Positions 11,213-21,509 of a stretch of 64,000 nt of DNA are shown piece by piece. The number at the start of each line of letters is the position of its first letter. Position 1 is the stretch's first letter. The position numbers and the translations under genes were made by a program. Below the pieces are notes generated by a model. That model was not told where the DNA came from and searched no databases. It saw only the letters and a list, made by a program, of their open reading frames with translations. The DNA is taken from contig NC_055988.1 in assembly GCF_018446385.1 (NCBI RefSeq), positions 165,366,209 through 165,430,208 of the forward strand, in the 5' to 3' direction. The stretch is from Zingiber officinale. Its lineage: Eukaryota > Streptophyta > Magnoliopsida > Zingiberales > Zingiberaceae.

Positions 11213-13743
11213 GAGTGAACCGAATTCAGACTCATCGATTGACGAAGATGAAGCAGCATTCATGGTAAGAAAATTCTCTATGTTTTTTAAGTCTAATAAG
11301 TTTTAAAAGTTGCATGCCAAAAAGTTTGTTCCGGCAAAACGGAAAGCAAGGTGCTAAAATTGTCAAGAAGAAGGGCACATCAAGGATGACTGCCCGAAAC
11401 TGAAGAAGAAGGAGAAGAACAAAGGGCCAAGCAAATCAAAACACAAAATTTTGAAGGCAACGTGGGATGAGTCATCATCGAAGTTCGAACTGGAGGAGTA
11501 TGCTAGGCTAGCACTCATGACGAGTCACCAAGAAGAAAGTATCGATGAAGGGGAAGCTACATCTGAAGAAAGCAACAACGAAGGGGGAGCATCTAACTTC
11601 AAACATGATATGGTAAGTGAAGTATGCTTCTTATCCCATGATAAATTGTATTCTGGAATAACCTTACTGGCTAGATCTTTATATAAACTAAAATCTAAGA
11701 ATAATAATTTAAAGAAGGAAAATGTGGATCTGAAAATAAAATTAGCAAATGCATGTCCACTAGACTTATTTGATAAACTCAAAAATGAAAAAGATAAACT
11801 AAAAGAACAAATAGAATGTTTGAAAAATGACTCTGCATATTCAATTCCAAATTTATAAAATTCGAATTTTAGAAATTACAAATGACTCAATTGGTATATC
11901 AAGAACCATAATGGTCAAATTAGAAAAATTCCTAAAATTATATTCCACCAAAATTCATGATTAATTCAGTAGGAAATAATTTATATTAGATTCCCAAATA
12001 ATGCCTAGTATAATTTAAAGTTAATCTTATGTATACTTTAAATATTGATGTGTTTTATCATCTATATTGGTTAAATAAATGCCTACTGTCCATATTTTGA
12101 GTTAAAAATTTTTGCCATGTTATTTGATGATTTAATTTATAAGTAGATTTTTTTTTTCAAAATATTTTTACTGTTGAGGATTTTTTTTAAAAAAAATATT
12201 AACGAAAAGCATACTTTAAATTTAAAATTATTTCGCAGACTTAAATTTTGAAAATTTTATTTTTCTATGATGAAACATGATATTCTCTATCCTTACAAAA
12301 AGTTTCAAATTTTTTCGAATATTATCTAAATTATTACGAATTATTCTGTAAAAATATTTTTTAAAATTTGAAAACCTATAAGTAAAAAGGTAAATTTTTA
12401 TACTGTTCTAACATTGTCTGGTTAAGGTTGACAAAACTTTTCAAAGATTTTTCAAAACCTATAAGTAGTTCTTAACATTATTTTATCAAAACAAGAAATT
12501 AATTAGTCAAAATAGAATATTTTTAAAAATTATTTTTGAAAAAATATTAACTTACTGATAATTGTTGTTATGCACCCCTAGGAAGGTTTTTCAAATTTTT
12601 CTAACAATTTAAGTTATTTTTTTAAAAAATTGTTTAACTGTTCGTGTATTTTTCCCATTTTTTTACTATGATCAAAGGGAAGAAATATGTACAAGTTAAG
12701 GGGAGTAATTAAGGGGGAGTAAGGACATTTTTTTTTGAATGAAGTTTGCAAGTTTATTTACTTGCTTAATACAGTGCATTGCCAACTTCTTTACATATTC
12801 ATGTTATTACTTGTTATTGTATCATGACTTTAACTTGGGTTGATTCACATTAAAAAGAGGAGATTATAAGTACCCCATGATAGTTTTAATGTGGTCAACT
12901 AAGTTAAGTTAGGTCTTATGTATTTGATCCTTGTGTCTAAGTGTGCAGGAGAATAGAAACATAAGAAGTCGAGCGAAAGATGCAGCTAGCGAGAAGGATG
13001 ACACGGGAAAGGAGCCGACGGGCTCTGTGCATCCAAGGGACGAGATGTTGCGGAAGAGTATACCAGTGGGCGAGAAGGACGTGCGTGACATTTGAGAGAC
13101 GAGAAGCCCTGGAAGAAGCTTGTTCGAGGAGAAAGTAGGAGTTGGGTTCAGGTGAGCCCAACTCCGGTTAGCCGGAGAATCACCCACGTGAAGAGATCAA
13201 GCACTAAGGAGCCGATTTGCCTCTTGGAAGGTGCCTTCTATGGCTTGGAAGGTGCCTTCGATGAATAGTGCGAATGCGCCTTCTAACTATAGAAGACGCC
13301 TTCCGGTAGTCGTTAGCCACAAATAGAGTTTTATCCTCAACGAATAAGACTTATCTAATGGAAGGCGCCTTGAGTCATCTTGAAGGCGCCTTGGACCATC
13401 TTGAAGGCGCCTTCAATCTATGGATAGAATTTTTCAAGGCTATAAAAAGACCCCTAAAGTTAGAAAATATTCAACAACTCTTGTATTCATTTTCTACAAC
13501 TTTCTGAGCATTCAACAGTGTAAAAGACTTCTCCACCTTCAACGAAGAAGATTTTTAGTTCTTTCTTTTATCTTGGGTTAACAACCACCTAGGTTGTAAC
13601 TAAGTAATTTCTTTGTCTCTTCTTTTTAGTTGTTGGTTTAATTTAGTATAATTGTGCCACTAATTAGAGTTGAAAGATCGAGAAAAGTTAATTTTATTTT
13701 GTAAGTAATTTACTTCCCTCTTGTCGGCCTCGCTGCTCCAACA
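11213..13743 (+). mobile_element. 3' part of a gag-only Copia-type element
   Basis: No 5' LTR is visible: the sequence starts in the middle of gag at the edge of the LTR at 10433-11212. Gag C-terminal sequence with a zinc knuckle (near 11356) and a coiled-coil tail runs to about 11858. A 1-kb AT-rich stretch without coding potential follows, then a purine tract (TTAAAAAGAGGAGAT) and the 3' LTR at 12865-13743. The element is truncated and broken in several places. Confidence 0.75.
12865..13743 (+). repeat. 3' LTR (879 bp) of the 11213-13743 element
   Basis: It starts TATAAGTACCCC (TGTAAGTACC in relatives at 35560 and 37718) and ends CTCCAACA. A TATA box (CTATAAAAAG) lies at about 13441. At 13225-13420, directly upstream, are six or so copies of a GAAGGCGCCTTC palindrome; some have become GGTGCC, as expected from loss of a CpG by deamination. 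Confidence 0.8.
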
Positions 13744-14427
13744 AAAATAACTATACCAAACACTCAAGCCTAATCTATAGTTTATCTAACCTACTAGGTT
13801 TACCTTACTTAGAGTTCACTCCTTCAAGACTTTATCATCTAAGGTTTACTCCCATAGGATCAAGGATAATCATGTAAGTCTACCTGACCTATTAGACTTC
13901 TTGCTTGAAGTTCCAAGACTTTACCACCTAAGGTTCACTCCCTTAGGATCAAACCTAATCATGTAAGTATAACTACTAGGCTTCTTGCTTACAGTTCTTC
14001 TAAGACTTTTCACCACTTAAGGTTCACGCTCTTAGGATTTTTCCGTTACCAAACATTTGGTCACCTTGACCTGCTTAGACTTGTCACTTGCTAGACATTC
14101 GATCATCCATGAAGTGCCTGGACTTTCTCTTGCTTAACATCTTATTCTCTCTTAGCCTCCTAGGATTTTCCTTTACTAGTCATTCGGTTAACCTTTGACT
14201 CGATTAGACTTTACCTTTGCTAGTCATCTGGTTAACCTTAACCTGACTAGACTTGGCTAACTTTCAAATATCAAATTATATTTGGATTAATTCTTGGTCA
14301 AACTTGATCAACATAGGTAAATTACCAAATATCAAAATTTTAGAGACTAATTATATCAACAAGTATTACTTAGGAGATATGCTAATTTAACTTCAAAAAA
14401 TGAGCAAAAAATAGACAACCCTATTCC
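13744..14427. repeat. Degenerate repeats of retroelement origin
   Basis: There is no gene here. Diverged units recur with motifs such as AAGGTTCACTCCCTTAGGAT and TAGTCATTCGGTTAACCTTGAC, at intervals of roughly 60-130 bp. Related wording appears in reverse orientation at about 38650-38960 and faintly at 61640-61760, so this looks like an internal part of a dispersed retroelement. The family is not identified. Confidence 0.5.
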
Positions 14428-14894
14428 TAGGGGTGTCAATTCGGGTGGGTTGAGTTGGATTCAGGTCGGGTTGGGAATCCGAACCTGACCAGAATCCGAA
14501 TTTAACACGAAACCCTTAAATCCAAATCCAACTTGAATAACCTGAAAATCTGATTCAAAATTAATTTTTTTGGCCATTTTCCTATAATTCTTTACTTTTA
14601 TCTCAATACTTTATCATTATCATATTGACATTGATATTACTATATATAAAATTATTTTAATTTTAAAAATAAAATTTAATTTAACCTAAAACAAATACTA
14701 CTAAGTGACTAAACCCTAAATTCAAGTCAAATCGGGTCAACCCGAATCCAAGCCGAACTGATTTGGAAATTTTCAATCCAAAATCCCTCCAACTCAAACC
14801 CGACCCGAATCTAAAAATTTTCAACCTGAACCTAATTTTTTTATAGATCAACTCGAGTCAAATTATTAAGTTAGATTCATTTTTAACACCCTTA
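14428..14894. mobile_element. hAT-like MITE (467 bp)
   Basis: The ends are imperfect inverted repeats (TAGGGGTGTCAA at the left; TAAGGGTGTTAA when the right end is reversed). The inner part has the alternating GGGT/ACCC and AACC-rich runs seen in a common plant hAT-derived family. The flanking octamers 14420-14427 (CCTATTCC) and 14895-14902 (TCTGTTCT) agree at 5 of 8 positions, and all three differences are transitions, which fits a decayed 8-bp duplication. Confidence 0.55.
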
Positions 14895-14943
14895 TCTGTT
14901 CTCAATATTTTTTGAAATCCTACTCAACTCCTTTGTATAAAAA

Positions 14944-15064
14944 TTATTTATCATCTTAAATTAAATGTAAGACTAAAGTGCTTTAGTTTTTTTTAAGACC
15001 TAACTTTTGATTTTAACTTCATTTCCTAAGCTCATTTACTATTAGCCCTTTCAACTTTTCACTT
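14944..15064. repeat. Direct repeat, left copy (partner at 16748-16872)
   Basis: About 120 bp beginning ATTATTTATCATCTTAAA and ending with CTTTCAACTTTTCACTTA recur at 16748-16872 in the same orientation with few differences. The two copies enclose the MITE cluster 15065-16747. The block is much longer than a target duplication, so it reflects a tandem duplication or unequal exchange. Confidence 0.85.
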
Positions 15065-16747
15065 AGAGCATCTCCAATGCAAGATTTGTCAAAGGTTTAT
15101 AAAATTGAAAAATCTTTACAAAAAAGCTTTTATGATTGTATAGGAGAGGTTTGAGATTTTTAATTTAAGAGCATGTTTGAGTTTTCAAACTTGTTTTTTT
15201 TCTTGAAGATGAAGCCAATAATTAATGTGCATGATCGACTTTTTCCAAACAATTAAAAAATAAATCATTTGATAAAACATTTAATTATAATGTTTTATTT
15301 CATAAATAATTAGTAATAATTAAAATGGTTTTTTTAAATAAATATATTTGAGATAAGTTAAAAAATATACAAATGACTATAATTAAATTAAATTTATATG
15401 TAAATTAAATATTAAATAAAAATTATAATTTTAATTAAATTTAAAATAATAAATTAATTAATTTATTAATTATAAATTATAAATAAATTAAATTAAATAT
15501 TATAATTAATTAAAATATCAAATGACAATTATATAGAGATATTAAATGAAAAAATAATAAATAAAGATATGTGATTTATAATGTAGGACACAAAAAAAAT
15601 TATATGGAGGTTTTTAATTGTGGAGAGAATAGTAGATTTTTATACTTATGATGTGACATTAATGTAGTATATTGGAAATTACAAAAAAACTTATTGAAAA
15701 ATTTAACCATCGGAGCTGTCCTAAGAAGCTTTTATACTTATGATGTGGTATTGATGTGACATATTATGAACTACAAAAAAAATTTATTGAGAGATTTAAT
15801 CATTGTATAATAGCATCTCCAAATGGAAGCTTTTTAAAATGTTTGTAAAGTTAAAAAAGCTCAACAAAAAAGCTCCAATGAGTATGGAGATAAGAGCATC
15901 TCCAATGCAAGGTTTGTGAGAAGTTTTCAAAATAAAAAAGCTTAATAAAAAAACTTGAATCATTGTAGATATGAGGTTTGAGGTTTATAGTTCAAGAGCA
16001 ATAGTAAAAACTCAAACATACTCTTTTGTATTGAAATTGATGTATTTGCATGAAGCCGTGTAACTATATACTATGAATTATATGATAAAAAAACTCACTT
16101 AGAGCTTTAACCATTGGAATGTTTCAATGAGGTTTTATAATATTGACATGACATATTAAAATCATAAAAAAAGACCATTTAGAGTTTTAATGATTGAAGA
16201 TGCCCTAAGCTTTGAGGTTTTTAGTTTAAGAGTAGGTTTGATTTTCTAAACTTACTTTTTTCTCTTGAAGATGGAGTCATTAATCATTGGAAAAAAATAA
16301 TATTGTATGTTTGACTTTTTAAAACCATTAACTATTTTATTTAATAGTTAAATTATACATCTTTCTTTTAAAAATTAATATATTTGATAAGTTAAAAAAA
16401 TACAAATGACTATAATTAAATTAAAATTCATAAGTTAATTAAATATTAAATAAAAATTATAAATTAAATTAAATTAAAAATCATAAGTTCATTAATTAAA
16501 AATTACAAGTAAATTAAACTAAAGATGAGAATTAATTAAAATATTATGTAAAAATTATATAGAAATATTAAATGAAAAAAATAAATAAAGGTATGTGATT
16601 TGTAATGTAGGATTCACAACAAAAATTGTAGGGAGGTTTTTTAATTATGGTGAGAATAGTAAATTTTTCTATTTTTTGGTATTGATGTGACATATTAAAA
16701 ACAAAAAAAAATTATGAAGAGATTTAATTATTGAAGATGTCTTAAAG
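15065..16747. mobile_element. Cluster of related AT-rich MITEs
   Basis: At least two, probably three, partial copies of one element are joined head to tail. Left-end signatures (AGAGCATCTCCAATGCAAG) occur at about 15065 and 15895, with a weaker one at 15812. Right-end signatures (TTTAATCATTG and ATTGAAGATGCC or similar) occur near 15700, 15790, 16190 and 16725. There are no open frames of note. The terminal motif is that of a widespread plant MITE group; the superfamily cannot be set from this sequence alone. Confidence 0.6.
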
Positions 16748-16872
16748 ATTATTTATCATCTTAAATTAAATGTAAGAATAAAGTCTTTAGTCTTTGTTTT
16801 TTAAGACCTAACTTTTGGTTTTAACTTCATTTCCTAAGCTCATTTACTAGTAGCCCTTTCAACTTCCCACTT
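16748..16872. repeat. Direct repeat, right copy (partner at 14944-15064)
   Basis: This is the second copy of the block described at 14944. It ends CTTTCAACTTCCCACTTA and is followed by unique sequence leading into the SUMO promoter. Confidence 0.85.
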
Positions 16873-17093
16873 AAGTTGAATAGAAGAGTTTTATTAAGAA
16901 TATTTTCTTATACTGCGCGTGATACAAACGCCAATGAGAATAAGAACATTCTAGTGGCGGACGCCAAAGCAAATATAAATTGCGGTTTTCGAATCCGCCC
17001 TCGGTTGCAGCGATAAAAGGCTAAGGAACGGCTTCGCCCGCCCCGCATCGGTCTCTTCTTCGTCCGATTCAAGAACGGTGCCGTTGCTGACCG

Positions 17094-17102
17094 AAACCCT
17101 AG
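17094..17102 (+). promoter_or_regulatory. telo-box in the SUMO leader
   Basis: AAACCCTAG lies 36 bp upstream of the SUMO start codon. Telo-boxes are common near the transcription start of highly expressed plant housekeeping genes. Its role here is inferred from sequence and position only. The rest of 16873-17137 is unique and becomes GC-rich toward the ATG, as expected of a promoter and 5' leader. Confidence 0.35.
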
Positions 17103-17137
17103 AGTTTCTGCTGTGTTCGGATCGATTGCCGTAGAGG

Positions 17138-19862
17138 ATGTCGGGAGCTGGAAACGAGGAAGACAAGAAGCCGGCGGATCAAGCGGCGCACATCAATCTC
17201 AAGGTCAAGGGGCAGGTTTGCTACCACTTCTCTACCTGCTCTCTGCGTGTGTGTTTTTCTTTGGTTATCTATGTGTTGAGAATCCACTGCGGTTTCTAGT
17301 CCCTCGATCGGAGGTGGAGTATAAAGCGCCTTGATGTGAAAGTTACTTTCTGATGATTCAAATCGCTCATAATAGCGAATGAAGATTGTCATTTTGCCTC
17401 TGTATAGTAATCCTGTTCTCTCTCTTTTTTGGTCTGCCTCTTGCGAATTGTAATAGCAGTTTTACATATGATGCATGATTATTGTAGATCTATTATAATT
17501 TTGGATGATAGTGATTTTCTTGGAAAGGGTTATCATGATCCTCAAATCTCATTCTTAGCTATCTTTTGATATAGGGTTCTATATCATAAGCCTATATAGG
17601 CTTTGAGTTCTAATTAACCAAGTAGGTTTGGATGACGGGTTTGCCTTTTTGAGCTTTCCCTCTCTTCTCTAATTTCGGTCCTTTCTATTGTGTCTATTTC
17701 ACTTCAATCCTATTTCTCTTTGCTTTCTCATGTTCATTATTATTCCTCTATCCAGACTGTTAGTGTAATGGAGTTTAGCCTTTGTGTCAATCCATCAACG
17801 TTATTATTGTTTCTCCCTTTGCCATGATTTCTAGCTTTGTCCAACTTGATTTGATCGTACGATTTTCATTGTTACTTTGCTTGTCAGTTGTTGGTATTCT
17901 AAAACCTTTGTTTTTGTGCTCATTATTTGAAACATGCTGAGTATCTCCATGATTCAAAGCACTGTTCGTTAACATTTGGATTAGCTGGTGATTTTAGAAA
18001 AAAAAATAATAAAATTCACAATAAATTTATTTAAATTTCATACTTAATCAACTAGTAACTTCATATAAATAATTGTAGCCTCGCGCATTAAACAAATCTA
18101 AGTATATCTAGAGCAGCTTGTATTAGCGCCTAGTGCCCTAGGCATTATGTACCTTGGACCCTAGAGCGTCTTGCACTTTCTACAATAATAGTTTAAGCGT
18201 GATTTTCTTGTAGCCTGAAAACAATTTGTCCCACTGCAAAGTTGGTATTTCTTACATTGGTGCATTCCTCTCCAAAGTCTATATAAAAAAATTTATATTG
18301 AAAAAAAATTATTAACATATATAACTAAGTAGTATATTAGTTGCCCTATCCAATAAAACACTCCACATGAAAAATATATGTCAACCATACAAGGTAACAC
18401 AATGTGTAACCATATATTCTAGTCATCAGTTTAACAGATCATCTGAACATGCATCACCTAAATGTTTTAGGTTAACATTTAGAATTGATCATGTTATATA
18501 TTAGTTTATAAAATTGTTATACACTTAGAAAAGTAGTACTTTTTAGTTAGGAATAGCTGCGTTAGATCCCTTATTTGATCACAGATAATGCTAGTTTTTG
18601 GGTCTTTGCAAACAACTATGGAAGTAAACCATGAAGAAGGAACCACATATGTATATGTGCTGTGGTTCTCTGCATAGCACTGATCATATTTATCAATTAA
18701 TCCAATTTCTTTAATCACTACAAATGGCACTAGAAAACAAGTTACTACTGTTGACACTCAGTGTCAGGTTTTAGATTTGGCTGCTTTTAGTTTAAAAGGG
18801 CCACAGCTTTTAAATGCCCATGCTACTACGACAAGGAGAAACAAAATTGAAGGTTGACAGAAGTCATTAGATGAGCTGTTTAAGTAAGATTATGGTAAAG
18901 ACGTTTCACAATTGCAAAATCATGAGCTTTAACGTTGCGAGCTGTATTCTGTCTGCACCCTTTCTACTATCTTCAAGATTTTTTTTTAAAATCAATTTCA
19001 AACAATAATTCTGATGGTGCTCTATTCTTCCCGACAAAGTAGCTTGGGTAAGTCAAAATCTTCTGCTTTTTACTGATCTACTGAGGGACTATAAAGATAT
19101 GCTGTCATATTTTTCAGCACATATAAATCTTCATTCAATCCTATGCCTGTGTCAACTATAGCTTCTGCTTGATTTAACCTATGCCAAAGCGAGCATGATA
19201 GGCAATTATTCCTCTTAATCTTTGTTTGAGAAAGAAATAAACATTTCATGATTCAGGTGGGTAGTTTAAGAGGTGGGTTATTTTTTACATTTTGATCCCA
19301 AGCTTAGAATAGGTTTATGGGACCATCATATTATGCTATTGAAATGCTGGGCGACAAATTTTTATTCTTGTGTAATCGAATAGTTGAAATAATTGAAAGA
19401 ATAACCGGATGTATTAGTTTTTATTAGATATTATGATCTGAATAAATATGAATAATTGTGTGATTCCCTTAAGCCTGAATTTTTAATATCAATGATGCCA
19501 AAATGAGAGTTGATTGATCTTATTTTCATCTGCTAAAGTTGCGCCTCTTTTTCGTTCTCTAGGATGGAAATGAAGTGTTCTTCCGGATCAAGCGCAGCAC
19601 TCAGCTGAAGAAACTCATGAACGCTTATTGTGATCGCCAATCTGTGGATTTCAATTCCATTGCTTTCCTGTTCGATGGCCGTCGGCTCCATGGCGAACAG
19701 ACTCCAGAAGGGGTGAGTAAATAATCATTTCGATCAATTTTTTCTTCTCATGGTCGTGGTGTCTATCTTCCTCACTTGTCTTGCCTTCCCCAGCTTGAGA
19801 TGGAAGATGGCGATGAGATTGATGCCATGCTGCATCAAACTGGAGGTAGCCTTCAAATCTAG
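17138..19862 (+). CDS. SUMO: Small ubiquitin-like modifier (SUMO), 3 exons, 98 aa
   Basis: Exons are 17138-17215, 19563-19712 and 19794-19862, all joined in phase 0 at GT-AG introns of 2347 and 81 bp. SUMO is conjugated to lysines of target proteins, largely nuclear, after a ULP protease exposes its C-terminal Gly-Gly. Seen here: the short charged N-terminus, the ubiquitin fold with [19 protein letters not shown] and FDGRRL blocks, and the end MLHQTGG (Gly93-Gly94) followed by a four-residue tail SLQI that must be removed. The length matches Arabidopsis SUMO1 (100 aa). One oddity: the usual Pro-Asp-Glu-Leu at the second splice junction reads Pro-Glu-Gly-Leu. Several alternative donor positions were considered, and only the GTGAGT at 19713 fits. 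It appears intact and functional. Confidence 0.95.
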
Positions 19863-21509
19863 AGAAACATTTCGGTTCTTGATTTTGCTAAAAATTATGA
19901 CTGTAATGCATATATTTGCTAGCTACATGTTTTAGTTGCTCAAGAGTGATCAGTGAAGCTTATATAACTGGTACATGTATCGCGATGCTCCAAATCTTCT
20001 CTATTTTCAGTGGTTGTGATTTGTTGAAAACTATGTTTGCCTTTCTACATGTTCTTGTGTAAGTTCAAACCTTGTTACAAATCTGAAAAGCACAAACAGT
20101 AAAGGGGGCTAGTTTTGAGTTGGGCTCATGTACAAATTTTTTTTTTATTGTTGAAAAATATTTGAATAAGAGCTTTGTTTTTTAAAATTTATCATCTTAG
20201 TTTGTTCGAAATATTGTTGTGGAATAATGCATTGCCCATGTATTCTCCATCTTAGATTGACTTGGGTCATGTGACTAGTTCTGTTTTCGTTTGACTGTTC
20301 ACCTAGTTTGAGTTGCTTTGGTTATTCAATACAATTGCTTAGTTCGATCGTCTTAGGTGGTTGTGCTAAGCCAAGCATGACGAGATTTCTTCAGGAATGG
20401 ATCGCGCCAAACATAACCCATTGGACACTGGTCAGCAATTGTCTTGGTCATCTTGTTCGCCTGTAACGGGAGAACTTGCTCGCTTCATTTGGTTAAGTAG
20501 ATTTAGTTGGTTATTGGGCTCCTAATTCTCACATATCTAAACGCCCCTCTGTTGGACTACCGTAAAACTAGGTCGAATAAAATAGCTATCTAATGTTTAA
20601 ATAGTCCATTTTCCTTTTTTTTTAAAAAAAAAAGTCATAAAATTGACAGAACAAAAAGAAGTTGATCAAATATGCACCTTGATTTGCAAACTCACAGAGA
20701 AATATTGATATTATTGATGTTATACCATCTCTTGCTATGCAAGGGAAAATTATATAATTTATTTATAGAGAGAAATTTCCTGGGAAATAAGAGAAACTGA
20801 AACGCTGCAGCATACAAAGTTGAGATCATGTATTAATCAAATAATTAATTACATAAGATTAGAAAAGCATTTAAATAAGATCAAGTCGGTATTTGTTTTG
20901 TTGTTTTCTCACAAGAAAATAAAACTGTTATAATTCATTAGAAAATGAAAATGAAAGTTATAATATACAATGCAATTTTAGAAAGGAATATAAACAGAGC
21001 ATTCACATAAGTTATCCACCACGAACACACGTTTAGATCGATACAAGTTCTATTCATTGGGATATAAGCGATTGATCAATGGAAACAACTCTCAATGAAA
21101 CATCTCCAGCAAGTTTTGTAGACTATACCCATGAATCGACTGTTTAGAGCAAATTTTGTATTCAAAATGTGCAATCCAATTTTCATGATGGAAAATCACC
21201 TGTATGAAGATGGATACTACCCCTGAGATTTAACAGCGTTCTCAAAAATGTGGGCGCAGAGTCTTCGGAGCCTCTCAAACAAGTTCGAATCATTCATGTG
21301 ATATGTCCGGAAATCTTGCGGCACCAAGAAGCCGATCCACCACATTTTCATCTTGACTTGAGTTTCAAATGTGGTTGGTGGCAGACCAGCAGTACTTGAG
21401 AATTCCTGTCTATCTCCATGGATTGGACTCTCTCGGTGGCAAGCACGTGTAGAGGTTCCCAGTTCTTCACATGTTTAGAGGGATTTTCATGAGTGTATTG
21501 AATAGATGA
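19863..21509. other. SUMO 3' region and UBP 3' UTR, no further gene
   Basis: The first few hundred bases after the SUMO stop are T-rich and likely include its 3' UTR. About 21200-21509 is GC-richer than its surroundings and lies directly behind the UBP stop on the minus strand, so it is probably the 3' UTR of that gene. Between them (20100-21200) I see unique AT-rich DNA with no recognisable element. Confidence 0.5.

Noticed and set aside
18118-18190. GCGCCTAG-rich stretch in SUMO intron 1, similar in style to the MITE at 44103
   Set aside because: It is too short and lacks recognisable ends or a duplication, so it is not called as an element.
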